Origin: Bradyrhizobium sp. 132
GTDB lineage: Bacteria; Pseudomonadota; Alphaproteobacteria; Rhizobiales; Xanthobacteraceae
Direction: 5' to 3'
DNA length: 64,000 nucleotides
Assembly (NCBI RefSeq): GCF_023074185.1
Contig: NZ_JADPKY010000012.1
Location: forward strand, 99,327-163,326
In this document: positions 7,781 through 15,684 of the stretch, piece after piece
Layout of the letters: every line of letters starts with the position of its first letter
Numbering within the stretch: position 1 is the first letter of the stretch
Translations under genes and position numbers: made by a program
The notes under the pieces: model-generated
The model's database searches: none
The model's input: the letters and a program-made list of their open reading frames with translations, nothing else
Told to the model about the DNA's origin: nothing

Positions 7781-9619
7781 TCAATTGCATATTTCGGCGG
7801 GTAGCTTGACCGTAGGAGTGGCTGGATGATTGGCCGTCCCGAGCCGGCATCCCTTGGCGATCGGCCTGCATCCGGCGTTGTTGCAGATCATTTGCCCGGA
7901 GGCCTGCGGCGTCGACGGCGCAGCCTCCGTTTGCTTCCGGTCCGTATCCCGCCTCCTCGAATCCTCGCGCGTTGCGACCGGCTTCTTCTCCTGAATCTTC
8001 TCGCACTCGTTGTCGTCACCGACGTGGTAGCCGGCCCGGCAGGCGATCTTCGCGCATTGATCGCCGTCGGCCTTGAAGCCGAAATTGCATACGAGCGGAC
8101 AGACGCGTCCCGGCTTCGCCTTCAGCGCATCGAGCGCGTCGACACTGGCAAGCTTTGCGTCAAACTGGGTGCCGGCATATTTGTTGAACAGTGTCAGCGA
8201 GCGCTGTGCGGCCGAATTCCATTCACCATCCGCAGCCGAGGCAAGACAACCGACGCGGCGCAATTCGCTCTGCACGGATTTCGCCAGATCAGCTGCCGAC
8301 AAATTGGATGTCGGCGCCGGCGCGAGGGCTGCCACTTTCTGGCTCCCGGCCTCCGGTATCTGGCGATCGGCTGTCTGCTTGGCTGAAGCCTTCTCCGCCG
8401 CTTGTCTGGCGGCGAGTTCGGCTTTGGCCTTCTCCGCCGCCTGCTTCTCGGCCTGCGCTTTCGCGGCGGCGGCCTCGGCCACTTTGCGCTGCTGCTCGGC
8501 CGCCTCCGTCCTCGCCTGCTCGATCTGCTTCTGCTTCTCGGCCGCGATCCGCGCCTCTTCGGCGGCCTTCGCGGCCGCGGTCGCTTTGTCCTGCTCGACT
8601 TTCTGGGCGCGTTCGGCAACGAGCCTTGTCTTCTCCTGCTCGGCCGCCCTGGACTTTTGCTCAGCCGACGCGCGCGTCTCCTCGGCACCGATCTTGTTCA
8701 ACTGGCCCTTGGCAAGATTCGCATAGAACCCCTCAGGATATTGCGCCAGAAACGCTTCCCAGCCGTCCCGCGTGCCGAGCTGGAGCGCGAGTTCATAGTC
8801 TCGCCTGAGCTCCGACTGGGGATTTGCCTGCGGACCGGTTGCAGCCGGCTTGGCAGGAACCAGCGGCACGTCATCACCGCCCAGCGAGCCATACACGAAG
8901 GGTTCCTGCTTGTTCGCGGTGCTCCTCAGCACATCATCGCGCACGAAGCCGAACGCCTTGCGCAGGTCCAGCCCGGGCTTTGGGAGGTGCTCGACAAGCG
9001 CCGTGGCGAACGGGCTGTTTCTGGTATCTCCGTCCGACGCCGTCGATCCCGCTTTTGCCGCGAAGGCGATCATGGTGTTGGGGCTGGTCGGCTCGACCTT
9101 GGCGAGCCCTCGGCCGATCGCGCGCGAGGCCACCGTGCGCTTCATCGTCTTGGAAAAGGGATTATCACGGCAGGCATCGAGAATGACCAGCCGAAGCTGT
9201 TTGGCCGACTCGATGCTCACCAGCACGCGGTCGATCGGCAGCGCCTCGTCGTAGACGTCGGTGTCGGTCTCGAGCGCAGCATCGATCGGAATCAGGTAGT
9301 TGGTGCCGTCCACCTCGAGACCGTGGCCCGCGTAATAGACGATCGCGACATCTGCGTCTCGCGTCCGCGCGCCGAACTCGCGCAGGGCCTTGCGCATTTC
9401 GGGCGCGTTCAAGTCCTGCCTGACGTCAACCGTGTCGAATCCCGCCTTCTTCAACATGCCGCCGATCAAGGCCGCATCGCCCACCGGATTGGCAAGTTTC
9501 GGCGCGCTCTTATAGGCGGAATTGCCGATGACGAGCGCAACGCGCTTGTCGGCCTGCGCCGGCGCGCAGGTGACGAGAAATACAAAAATCAAAGCACAGG
9601 AAAATCGAACGATATTCAC
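7781..9619 (-). CDS. Exported caspase-like (C14/metacaspase) protease, copy C
   Basis: A 612-residue paralogue. From the GTG chosen, a signal peptide (VNIVRFSCALIFVFLVTC, cleavage after AQA) leads into a caspase p20-like domain with the His in YYAGHG (residue 99) and Cys in LDACRDNPF (residue 150). The start is chosen because all three copies then align residue for residue; an ATG 33 bases upstream is the alternative. A helical region about 330-430 is Ala/Glu/Lys/Gln-rich and probably coiled coil. The C-terminal 150 residues are Cys-rich (VCPLVCNFG, GDQCAKIACRAGY, GCRPIAKGCR) and end in ICN. Proteolysis after Arg/Lys or Asp is typical of the family; substrate unknown. It is last in the three-gene operon. 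Confidence 0.88.
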   Translation of the reverse strand: MNIVRFSCALIFVFLVTCAPAQADKRVALVIGNSAYKSAPKLANPVGDAALIGGMLKKAGFDTVDVRQDLNAPEMRKALREFGARTRDADVAIVYYAGHGLEVDGTNYLIPIDAALETDTDVYDEALPIDRVLVSIESAKQLRLVILDACRDNPFSKTMKRTVASRAIGRGLAKVEPTSPNTMIAFAAKAGSTASDGDTRNSPFATALVEHLPKPGLDLRKAFGFVRDDVLRSTANKQEPFVYGSLGGDDVPLVPAKPAATGPQANPQSELRRDYELALQLGTRDGWEAFLAQYPEGFYANLAKGQLNKIGAEETRASAEQKSRAAEQEKTRLVAERAQKVEQDKATAAAKAAEEARIAAEKQKQIEQARTEAAEQQRKVAEAAAAKAQAEKQAAEKAKAELAARQAAEKASAKQTADRQIPEAGSQKVAALAPAPTSNLSAADLAKSVQSELRRVGCLASAADGEWNSAAQRSLTLFNKYAGTQFDAKLASVDALDALKAKPGRVCPLVCNFGFKADGDQCAKIACRAGYHVGDDNECEKIQEKKPVATREDSRRRDTDRKQTEAAPSTPQASGQMICNNAGCRPIAKGCRLGTANHPATPTVKLPAEICN

Positions 9620-9674
9620 ACAGATCACCCGGGAGTCTTTGATGCACTGCATAGAACTGATCGGTTACGCAACA

Positions 9675-11483
9675 CTAGTTGCACACCTCGACTTGTGACA
9701 TGCCGGCGCTACCCGGCCTTGAATCTCGCTCAATGCGACACCCCTTGGCAACCGGCCTGCATCCGCCGCCGTTACAGATCATCTGTCCGGAGGCCTGCGA
9801 CTTCGGCGCCGTGGACTCCGCACCCTTACGGTCCTGGTCGCGCTTCCTGGAGTCTTCGCGCGTTGCGACCGGCTTCTTCTCTTGAATTTTCTCGCATTCG
9901 TTATCGTCACCGACGCGGTAGCCGGCCCGGCAGGCGATCTTCGCGCATTGATCGCCGTCGGCTTTGAAGCCGAAATTGCATACGAGCGGACAGACGCGTC
10001 CCGGCTTCGCCTTCAGCGCATCGAGCGCGTCGACGCTTGCAAGCTTTGCGTCAAATTGGGTGCCTGCGTATTTGTTGAATAGTGTCAGCGAGCGCTGTGC
10101 GGCCGAATTCCATTCACCATCCGCAGCCGAGGCAAGACAACCGACGCGGCGCAATTCGCTCTGCACGGATTTCGTGATGTCGCCGGGCGGCGGATCACTT
10201 GGCGGCGGCGACAGCGCGGCGATTTTCCTACCCTCGGCATCGGCCGCCTTCTTGTCCGCGGCCTGCTTCGCTGCCGCCTCGGTCGCCGCCTTCTCGATCG
10301 CCCGCTTCTCCGCGAGCGACTTGGCCGCGGCAGCTTCCGCCGCCTTGCGATCTCGTTCGGCTGCCTCTGCCTTGGCCTGCTCGATCTGCTTGGCCTTCTC
10401 GGCAGCAATCCTCGCCTCTTCCGCGGCTTTCGCAGCGGCGGCCGCTTTCTCCAGTTCGGCCTTCTGGGCTCGCTCTGTCGCGAGCCTCGCCTTCTCCTGT
10501 TCGGCCAGTCGCGCCTTCTCGGTCGCTGCCGTGCGATCCTCCTCGGCGGCAATCTTCTTCAACTGCACGCGGGCGAGGTTGGCGTAAAAGCCCTCCGAAT
10601 AGGTCTGGAGGAATGCTTCCCAGGCTTCACGCAGGCCGGCCTGAAGGGCAAGCTCGTAGTCTTTGCGCACACTGTCCTGTGGATTTGCCTGCGGACCGGC
10701 TGCGGCGGCCGGCCTTGCCGGCACCAGCGGCACATCGCTGCCGCCCAGGGAGCCATAGACATACGGCTCCTGCTTGTTGCCGGTCTTTTTCAAGACGTCG
10801 TCACGGACAAACCCGAACGCCTTGCGCAAGTCGAGCCCGGGCTTTGGCAGATGATCGGTCAGCGCCACCGCGAACGGGCTGTTCCGGGAGTCGCCATCGG
10901 ACGCCGTCGACCCCGCCTTGGCCGCAAACGCGATCATCGTGTTCGGACTGGTCGGCTCGACCTTGGCAAGCCCGCCACCAATCGCGCGCGAGGCCAGGGT
11001 GCGCTTCATCGTCTTGGCGAAAGGGTTGTCGCGACAGGCGTCGAGGATGACGAGACGGAGTTGTTTGGCCGGTTCGACCGCATACAGCGCGCGGTCGAGT
11101 GCGATCGTCTCGTCGAGGACATCGCCATCGGTTTCCAGCATGGCATCGGTCGGAACGAGATAGTTGCTGCCGTCCAGCTCGATGCCATGGCCCGCATAGT
11201 AGATCACCGCCATGTCGGCATCGCGCGTCCTGGCCGCGAACTCGCGTAGCGATCGCCGCATTTCGCTGGCATTGAGGTCCAGCTTGATCTCGACCGTATC
11301 GAAACCCGCATTCCTGAACATGCCGCCGACCAGTCCGGCGTCGTTCACCGGGTTCGCGAGCCGCGGCGCGTTCTTGTAGGCGGAATTGCCAATCACGAGC
11401 GCGACGCGCTTGTCGGCAAGCGCAGATCCGCAAGCCAGCCAGACGGCGAAGGCCGATATCAAAAGAACTCGAAAGACGTTCAT
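9675..11483 (-). CDS. Exported caspase-like (C14/metacaspase) protease, copy B
   Basis: A 602-residue protein with the same plan: signal peptide MNVFRVLLISAFAVWLAC (cleaved after ALA), catalytic His99 in YYAGHGIELDG and Cys150 in LDACRDNPF, coiled-coil middle, Cys-rich end terminating in EVCN. Its middle region is the most divergent of the three (EAWEAFLQTYSEGFYANLAR; fewer Gln/Lys heptads), yet a C-terminal stretch starting at SVQSELRRVGC is identical to copy C over about 75 residues and nearly so in DNA. That pattern points to gene conversion. It lies 33 bases after copy A and 55 before copy C, so one transcript is likely. Confidence 0.9.
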   Translation of the reverse strand: MNVFRVLLISAFAVWLACGSALADKRVALVIGNSAYKNAPRLANPVNDAGLVGGMFRNAGFDTVEIKLDLNASEMRRSLREFAARTRDADMAVIYYAGHGIELDGSNYLVPTDAMLETDGDVLDETIALDRALYAVEPAKQLRLVILDACRDNPFAKTMKRTLASRAIGGGLAKVEPTSPNTMIAFAAKAGSTASDGDSRNSPFAVALTDHLPKPGLDLRKAFGFVRDDVLKKTGNKQEPYVYGSLGGSDVPLVPARPAAAAGPQANPQDSVRKDYELALQAGLREAWEAFLQTYSEGFYANLARVQLKKIAAEEDRTAATEKARLAEQEKARLATERAQKAELEKAAAAAKAAEEARIAAEKAKQIEQAKAEAAERDRKAAEAAAAKSLAEKRAIEKAATEAAAKQAADKKAADAEGRKIAALSPPPSDPPPGDITKSVQSELRRVGCLASAADGEWNSAAQRSLTLFNKYAGTQFDAKLASVDALDALKAKPGRVCPLVCNFGFKADGDQCAKIACRAGYRVGDDNECEKIQEKKPVATREDSRKRDQDRKGAESTAPKSQASGQMICNGGGCRPVAKGCRIERDSRPGSAGMSQVEVCN

Positions 11484-11516
11484 ACAATCGCCCAGTCATC
11501 GCGTTTCGTCTCGACG

Positions 11517-13370
11517 CTAGTTGCAAACCTCATAGTTCCCGCCCGTCGCACCATTCGGGCTGGCCCTTCCGGGAATCGCCCCACTCACAAGCCGACATCC
11601 TTTTTGAACTGGCCGGCAACCCACAGAGCTGCAATAGATTTGGCCGCTTGCCTCCGGCTTCGATGGCGCAGCCTCGGTTTGCTTCCGCTCCGTATCCCGC
11701 CTCCTCGAATCCTCGCGAGTCGCGACCGGCTTCTTCTCGGGCACCTTCTCGCACTCGTTGTCGTCACCGACGCGATAGCCGGCGCGGCAGGTGATCTTCA
11801 CGCATTGATCGCCGTCGGCCTTGGAGCCGAAATTGCAAATGAGCGGGCAGACTCGTCCGGGTTTTGCTTTCAGCGCTTCGAGCGCGTCGATGCTTGCAAG
11901 CTTCGCGTCGAGCTGGGTGCCGGCATATTTGTTGAAGAGCGTGAGCGAGCGCTGTGATGCGGCGCTCCAGTCGCCGTCCGCAGTCGTGGACAGGCAGCCC
12001 ACACGGCGCAATTCGCTCTGTAGGGATTTTGTCAGATCAGCCGCCGACAATGCCGATGCCGACGTCGGCGAAAGGGCTGCAACTTTTTGCTCGACCTCAG
12101 GCATCTGCCGATCGGCCGTCGGCTTTGCCACCTGCTCCGCCTTCTCGGCTGCCTGCTTGGCGGCAAGCTCGGCCTTGGCCTTCTCCGCCGCCTGCTTCTC
12201 GGCCTGTGCTTTCGCCGCAGCAGCCTCAGCCAGCTTGCGCTGGTGCTCCGCCGCCTCGGTCCTCGCCTGCTCGATCTGCTTCTGCTTCTCCGCCGCGATC
12301 CGGGCCTCTTCGGCAGCTTTGGCCGCCGCGGCCGCCTTGTCCTGCTCGGTCTTCTGGGCGCGTTCGGCAATAAGCCTTGCCTTCTGCTGCTCGGCCGCAT
12401 TCGCCTTTTGCTCGGCCGACGCCCGCGTCTCTTCAGCGGCGATCTTGTTCATCTGGCCCTTGGCCAGATTGGCATAAAAACCTTCGGGATATTGCGCCAG
12501 GAAGGCTTCCCAACCGTCGCGCGTGGCAAGCTGCAGCGCCAGCTCGTAATCCCTGCGAATAGAATCCTGCGGGTTGGCCTGCGCCCCAGACGCGGCCGGT
12601 TTGACCGCAACCAATGGCACGTCGTCGCCACCGAGCGAGCCGTACACATACGGCTCCTGCTTGTAGCCCGTGCTCTTGAGCACGTCGTCGCGCACGAAGC
12701 CGAAAGCCTTGCGCAGGTCGAGGCCCGGCTTCGGCAGGTGCTCGACCAAGGCGACGGCGAACGGGCTGTTCTTGGAGTCGCCGTCAGACGCGGTCGATCC
12801 CGCTTTCGCGGCGAAGGCGATCATGGTGTTGGGGCTGGTCGGCTCGACCTTGGCGAGCCCGCGTCCGATCGCGCGGGAGGCCAGCGTCCGCTTCATGGTC
12901 TTGGAAAACGGATTGTCGCGGCACGCGTCCAGGATGATCAGGCGCAGCTGCTTGGCCGGCTCGACCGCGAACAGCGCGCGCTCGACCGGGATGGTCTCGT
13001 CGAGCACGTCGCCATCCGTCTCCAGCGTCGCATCGGTCGGAATGAGATAGTTGGTGCCTTCCAGCTCGATGCCGTGGCCGGCGTAATAGATCACCGCCAC
13101 ATCCGCATCGCGGGTCCTGCCGGCGAACTCACGCAACATGCGCCGCATCTCGCTCGCACTGAGATCCAGCCTGACGTCGACGGAATCAAAGCCCGCCTTC
13201 TTGAACATGCCGCCGACCAGAGTGGCATCGTTCACGGGATTGCCGAGCTTGGGCGCGCTCTTGTAAGCGGAATTGCCGATCACGAGCGCAACCCGCCGGT
13301 CGGCTTGGGCCGGTCCGCAGGCAAGGCCGATGGCCAAAATCAACAAAGCAAATATCCGAAACGGAATCAC
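11517..13370 (-). CDS. Exported caspase-like (C14/metacaspase) protease, copy A (first in operon)
   Basis: A 617-residue paralogue. The GTG start has GGGGGA six bases upstream and aligns with the other copies; an in-frame ATG 57 bases upstream would only add an Arg/Gly-rich leader before the signal peptide (VIPFRIFALLILAIGLAC, cleaved after AQA). The catalytic dyad is intact (His99 in YYAGHG, Cys150 in LDACRDNPF). The middle (RDGWEAFLAQYPEGFYANLAKGQ and the following AEKQKQIEQARTEAAE-type helix) is close to copy C, while the Cys-rich C-terminus (LSTTADGDWSAAS, VCPLICNFGS) differs from both others. It is the promoter-proximal gene, with a CRP-type palindrome about 70 bases upstream. Confidence 0.88.
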   Translation of the reverse strand: MIPFRIFALLILAIGLACGPAQADRRVALVIGNSAYKSAPKLGNPVNDATLVGGMFKKAGFDSVDVRLDLSASEMRRMLREFAGRTRDADVAVIYYAGHGIELEGTNYLIPTDATLETDGDVLDETIPVERALFAVEPAKQLRLIILDACRDNPFSKTMKRTLASRAIGRGLAKVEPTSPNTMIAFAAKAGSTASDGDSKNSPFAVALVEHLPKPGLDLRKAFGFVRDDVLKSTGYKQEPYVYGSLGGDDVPLVAVKPAASGAQANPQDSIRRDYELALQLATRDGWEAFLAQYPEGFYANLAKGQMNKIAAEETRASAEQKANAAEQQKARLIAERAQKTEQDKAAAAAKAAEEARIAAEKQKQIEQARTEAAEHQRKLAEAAAAKAQAEKQAAEKAKAELAAKQAAEKAEQVAKPTADRQMPEVEQKVAALSPTSASALSAADLTKSLQSELRRVGCLSTTADGDWSAASQRSLTLFNKYAGTQLDAKLASIDALEALKAKPGRVCPLICNFGSKADGDQCVKITCRAGYRVGDDNECEKVPEKKPVATREDSRRRDTERKQTEAAPSKPEASGQIYCSSVGCRPVQKGCRLVSGAIPGRASPNGATGGNYEVCN

Positions 13371-13436
13371 TTGCGTCCCCCAGGATGCAATTCCGCGAGA
13401 ATATCCGGGAGCGTGGCCGATTGCCAATTCTTCCTA

Positions 13437-13452
13437 TGTGACAATTGTCACA
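13437..13452. promoter_or_regulatory. Perfect CRP/FNR-family palindrome
   Basis: TGTGACAATTGTCACA is a perfect 16-bp palindrome matching the CRP half-sites TGTGA-N6-TCACA. It lies 67-82 bases upstream of the first caspase-like gene on the minus strand. The neighbouring plus-strand side has no gene start, so the caspase operon is the only sensible target. Binding by a CRP/FNR-family regulator is inference; in Bradyrhizobium the exact regulator could be one of several paralogues. Confidence 0.6.
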
Positions 13453-13536
13453 CAAGACCCTCTATCGGGGTATGAATAATGCGGCGAAGCGTCGCTCTGC
13501 TTTCGCAGCTGACGCCAAAGCCGGCTGTTGGGTCCG

Positions 13537-15444
13537 TTACATCTGCACCACCTCGTGGCGCATCACGAACGGTGCAAGCAGTGCGTGCACCTCGCTCGCA
13601 ACCGCCTCGCGCTGATCAGCTGGCAGGCCCGCCAGCGTAACCGTGGCGATCGAGCCATGACTGCCGTGAGCGCCGACCCTGACCTTGCAGTCGATGCCGC
13701 GCTCGGCGAGCGGTGTCAGCACCTTCGTGAACACGCGCTGGGCTGCGTCCCAGCGCAGCTGCGGCTTGAATACCTTGCCGACGCCGGTGACAGGCATCGG
13801 GTCGATCGGAATGACCTGCACCGGAACGGCGGCGCGCTCCGGCGTGCGCTCGCGCACCCATGTCTCCAACTCGCCCGATTCGACAGTCGCACCCGGCTTC
13901 AGCTGCACGTAACCCACCGGCAATTCGCCGGCATAGGCGTCCGGCTGACCGACCACCGCGGCAAAGCCGACGGCGGGATGCCGGAACATGATCTCCTCGA
14001 TCGGCGCCGGATCGATGTTGTGGCCGCCGCGGATCACGAGATCCTTGGCGCGGCCGGTGATCCAGAGATAGCCGTCGGCATCGAGCCGGCCGAGATCGCC
14101 GGAATTGACCCAGACCTCGTCGACGAAGGCGCCCTTGTTGTGCTCGTCGTTGAGATAGCCGCCGAACACGCCGGGCCCGGCCATGATGACGACACCGATC
14201 TCGTCCGGCGCGCAGTCGCGGATCAGCCGGCCGTCGGCATCGAGTTGCACGATGCGGACCCGCGCGTAAGGCATGGGCAGGCCGACCGAGCCGAGCCGGA
14301 TCGGCCGCGACGGATAGGCCAGCGTGTGCACGCTCGAGGTCTCGGTCATGCCGTAGACCTCGACGACCGGCAGCTTGAGCTTGTCCTGGATCGCAGACCC
14401 CACCGCGACCGGGATCGCCGAGCCGCCGCCGGCTGCATATTTCAGGCTGGAGATGTCGGCATTACCGGGCGGCACCCCGAGCGTCGCGGCGAGCACCGTC
14501 GGCACGCTCGACAGCGCCTCCGGCTTGAAGCGCTCGACCAGTTGCCAGATATTCTTCACCGCATTCGGATTGCGCCATCCGCTCGGCGACAGCACGACCA
14601 GCGAACCGCCGGCGGACAGCGTCAGCAGCACCTGCGTCAGCGAACCCCCGACATGAAACAGCGGCATGCCGAACAGCATGTTGGCGCCCGGCTTGGACTT
14701 CAGCAGCAGATTGAGCGCCCAGGCCTGATAGACCTGGTTGGCATGGGTGTGCCGCACCAGCTTTGGCGTTCCAGTGGTGCCTCCGGTGTGGAAATAGGCC
14801 GCGATGTCGCTGCCGAGAATCTTGCGCCCGCTGATAAGCCGGTCCGACGGCTGCTGCGCGATCAGATCGCTGAAGGCAAAGGTTCCCTTCGCCGGATCGC
14901 CGCCGCCGAACACCTGCACGACCGCCTTGAGATGTTTGAGTCGTGGGCGGATCTGTTCGACCTTCTGCCAGATGTCAGTGCCGGGCATCGGCCCCAGCGC
15001 CACCAGAATTTTCGTGTTCGCTGCCTCCAGGATCTCCGCGATCTGGTGCGGCTCCAAGAGCGGATTGACGGGGTTGGCGATGCCTGCGGCCTCCGCGCCG
15101 AACAGTGTCACGAAGGCGTCAGGTACCAGCGGCAGCATGAAGCTGATGACGTCGCCTTTCTCGACGCCAAGCGCGTGAAACATGTTGGCGGCCTGCGTGA
15201 CGCGCGTGATGAAATCGCGGTATGTCACAACGAGAGGCGTGTCGGCGGGATCGGCATTTTGCAGGAACTGGATCGCCGGCCCGTCGGGGTTGCCCGCCGC
15301 ACCCAGCCTGATCGCGTCGTAGGTGCTCTCGGCCGCGACGCGATCGGCGTAAGGGACCTGCTCGAAGGCTCGAACCTCGGCGTCCGTTGCCAGGTCCGGA
15401 TAGTCGCTGCCGATGAGCCGATCGAGCGCGTGGATGCCCGCCAT
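13537..15444 (-). CDS. Acyl-CoA synthetase (AMP-forming, FadD-like)
   Basis: A 635-residue member of the ANL superfamily that activates a carboxylic acid with ATP and then CoA. The P-loop-like AMP-binding motif HTGGTTGTPKLV is near residue 265, VYGMTETSSV near 390, the hinge GRAKDLVIRGG near 500, and VTGVGKVFKP with the catalytic Lys near 575. The start ATG has GAGGGAGGA just upstream; a longer frame adds 30 residues across the palindromic region and is rejected. The roughly 60-residue extension after the catalytic Lys is longer than usual. Chain-length preference cannot be read from sequence. Confidence 0.9.
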   Translation of the reverse strand: MAGIHALDRLIGSDYPDLATDAEVRAFEQVPYADRVAAESTYDAIRLGAAGNPDGPAIQFLQNADPADTPLVVTYRDFITRVTQAANMFHALGVEKGDVISFMLPLVPDAFVTLFGAEAAGIANPVNPLLEPHQIAEILEAANTKILVALGPMPGTDIWQKVEQIRPRLKHLKAVVQVFGGGDPAKGTFAFSDLIAQQPSDRLISGRKILGSDIAAYFHTGGTTGTPKLVRHTHANQVYQAWALNLLLKSKPGANMLFGMPLFHVGGSLTQVLLTLSAGGSLVVLSPSGWRNPNAVKNIWQLVERFKPEALSSVPTVLAATLGVPPGNADISSLKYAAGGGSAIPVAVGSAIQDKLKLPVVEVYGMTETSSVHTLAYPSRPIRLGSVGLPMPYARVRIVQLDADGRLIRDCAPDEIGVVIMAGPGVFGGYLNDEHNKGAFVDEVWVNSGDLGRLDADGYLWITGRAKDLVIRGGHNIDPAPIEEIMFRHPAVGFAAVVGQPDAYAGELPVGYVQLKPGATVESGELETWVRERTPERAAVPVQVIPIDPMPVTGVGKVFKPQLRWDAAQRVFTKVLTPLAERGIDCKVRVGAHGSHGSIATVTLAGLPADQREAVASEVHALLAPFVMRHEVVQM

Positions 15445-15498
15445 GGAATTCCGTCCTCCCTCAGATGCATTCCCCGCGCCCTGTCTTTTGACTTTTTG

Positions 15499-15531
15499 GG
15501 TCGAGGAGGCCTCGACCGATGACCGGTCGAG
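15499..15531. promoter_or_regulatory. Triple GGTCGAG/CTCGACC inverted repeats
   Basis: GGTCGAGG and CCTCGACC flank three bases, and the second arm (CTCGACCG) pairs equally well with CGGTCGAG five bases further. Three half-sites thus give two mutually exclusive hairpins or a composite operator 55-90 bases upstream of the acyl-CoA synthetase. The opposite-strand SecD-like gene begins about 150 bases away, so either could be controlled. Confidence 0.4.
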
Positions 15532-15684
15532 CACGGACAGAATGATGGATGATTTGGCGTTCGTCCATGACCTAACGTCGCCTACGATCGGGCTCAGACC
15601 TTTGAACCTGCGGGCCAGATCCGGGGACCAAGAATTGGCATCAGACCATCATGCCAGCGCCCTGCCGCAAGACTTGAGGTGATC

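Noticed and set aside
8100..8700. Possible phage-defence caspase/TPR effector reading of the coiled-coil regions
   Set aside because: All three proteins have clear export signals and no partner genes of known defence systems nearby.
8402..9967. Long plus-strand open frames opposite the caspase genes (also 12087-13475)
   Set aside because: They are antisense shadows of Ala/Glu/Lys-rich coding sequence; their products are Leu/Arg/Gly-rich with no domain, and the minus-strand proteins have signal peptides and catalytic motifs.
11517..13427. ATG start of caspase copy A at 13427
   Set aside because: It adds 19 non-hydrophobic residues before the signal peptide; the GTG at 13370 has a ribosome site and aligns with the other copies. 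It remains possible.
13537..15522. A 664-residue plus-strand frame opposite the acyl-CoA synthetase
   Set aside because: It is Arg/His/Gln-rich shadow sequence; the minus strand has all AMP-binding motifs.
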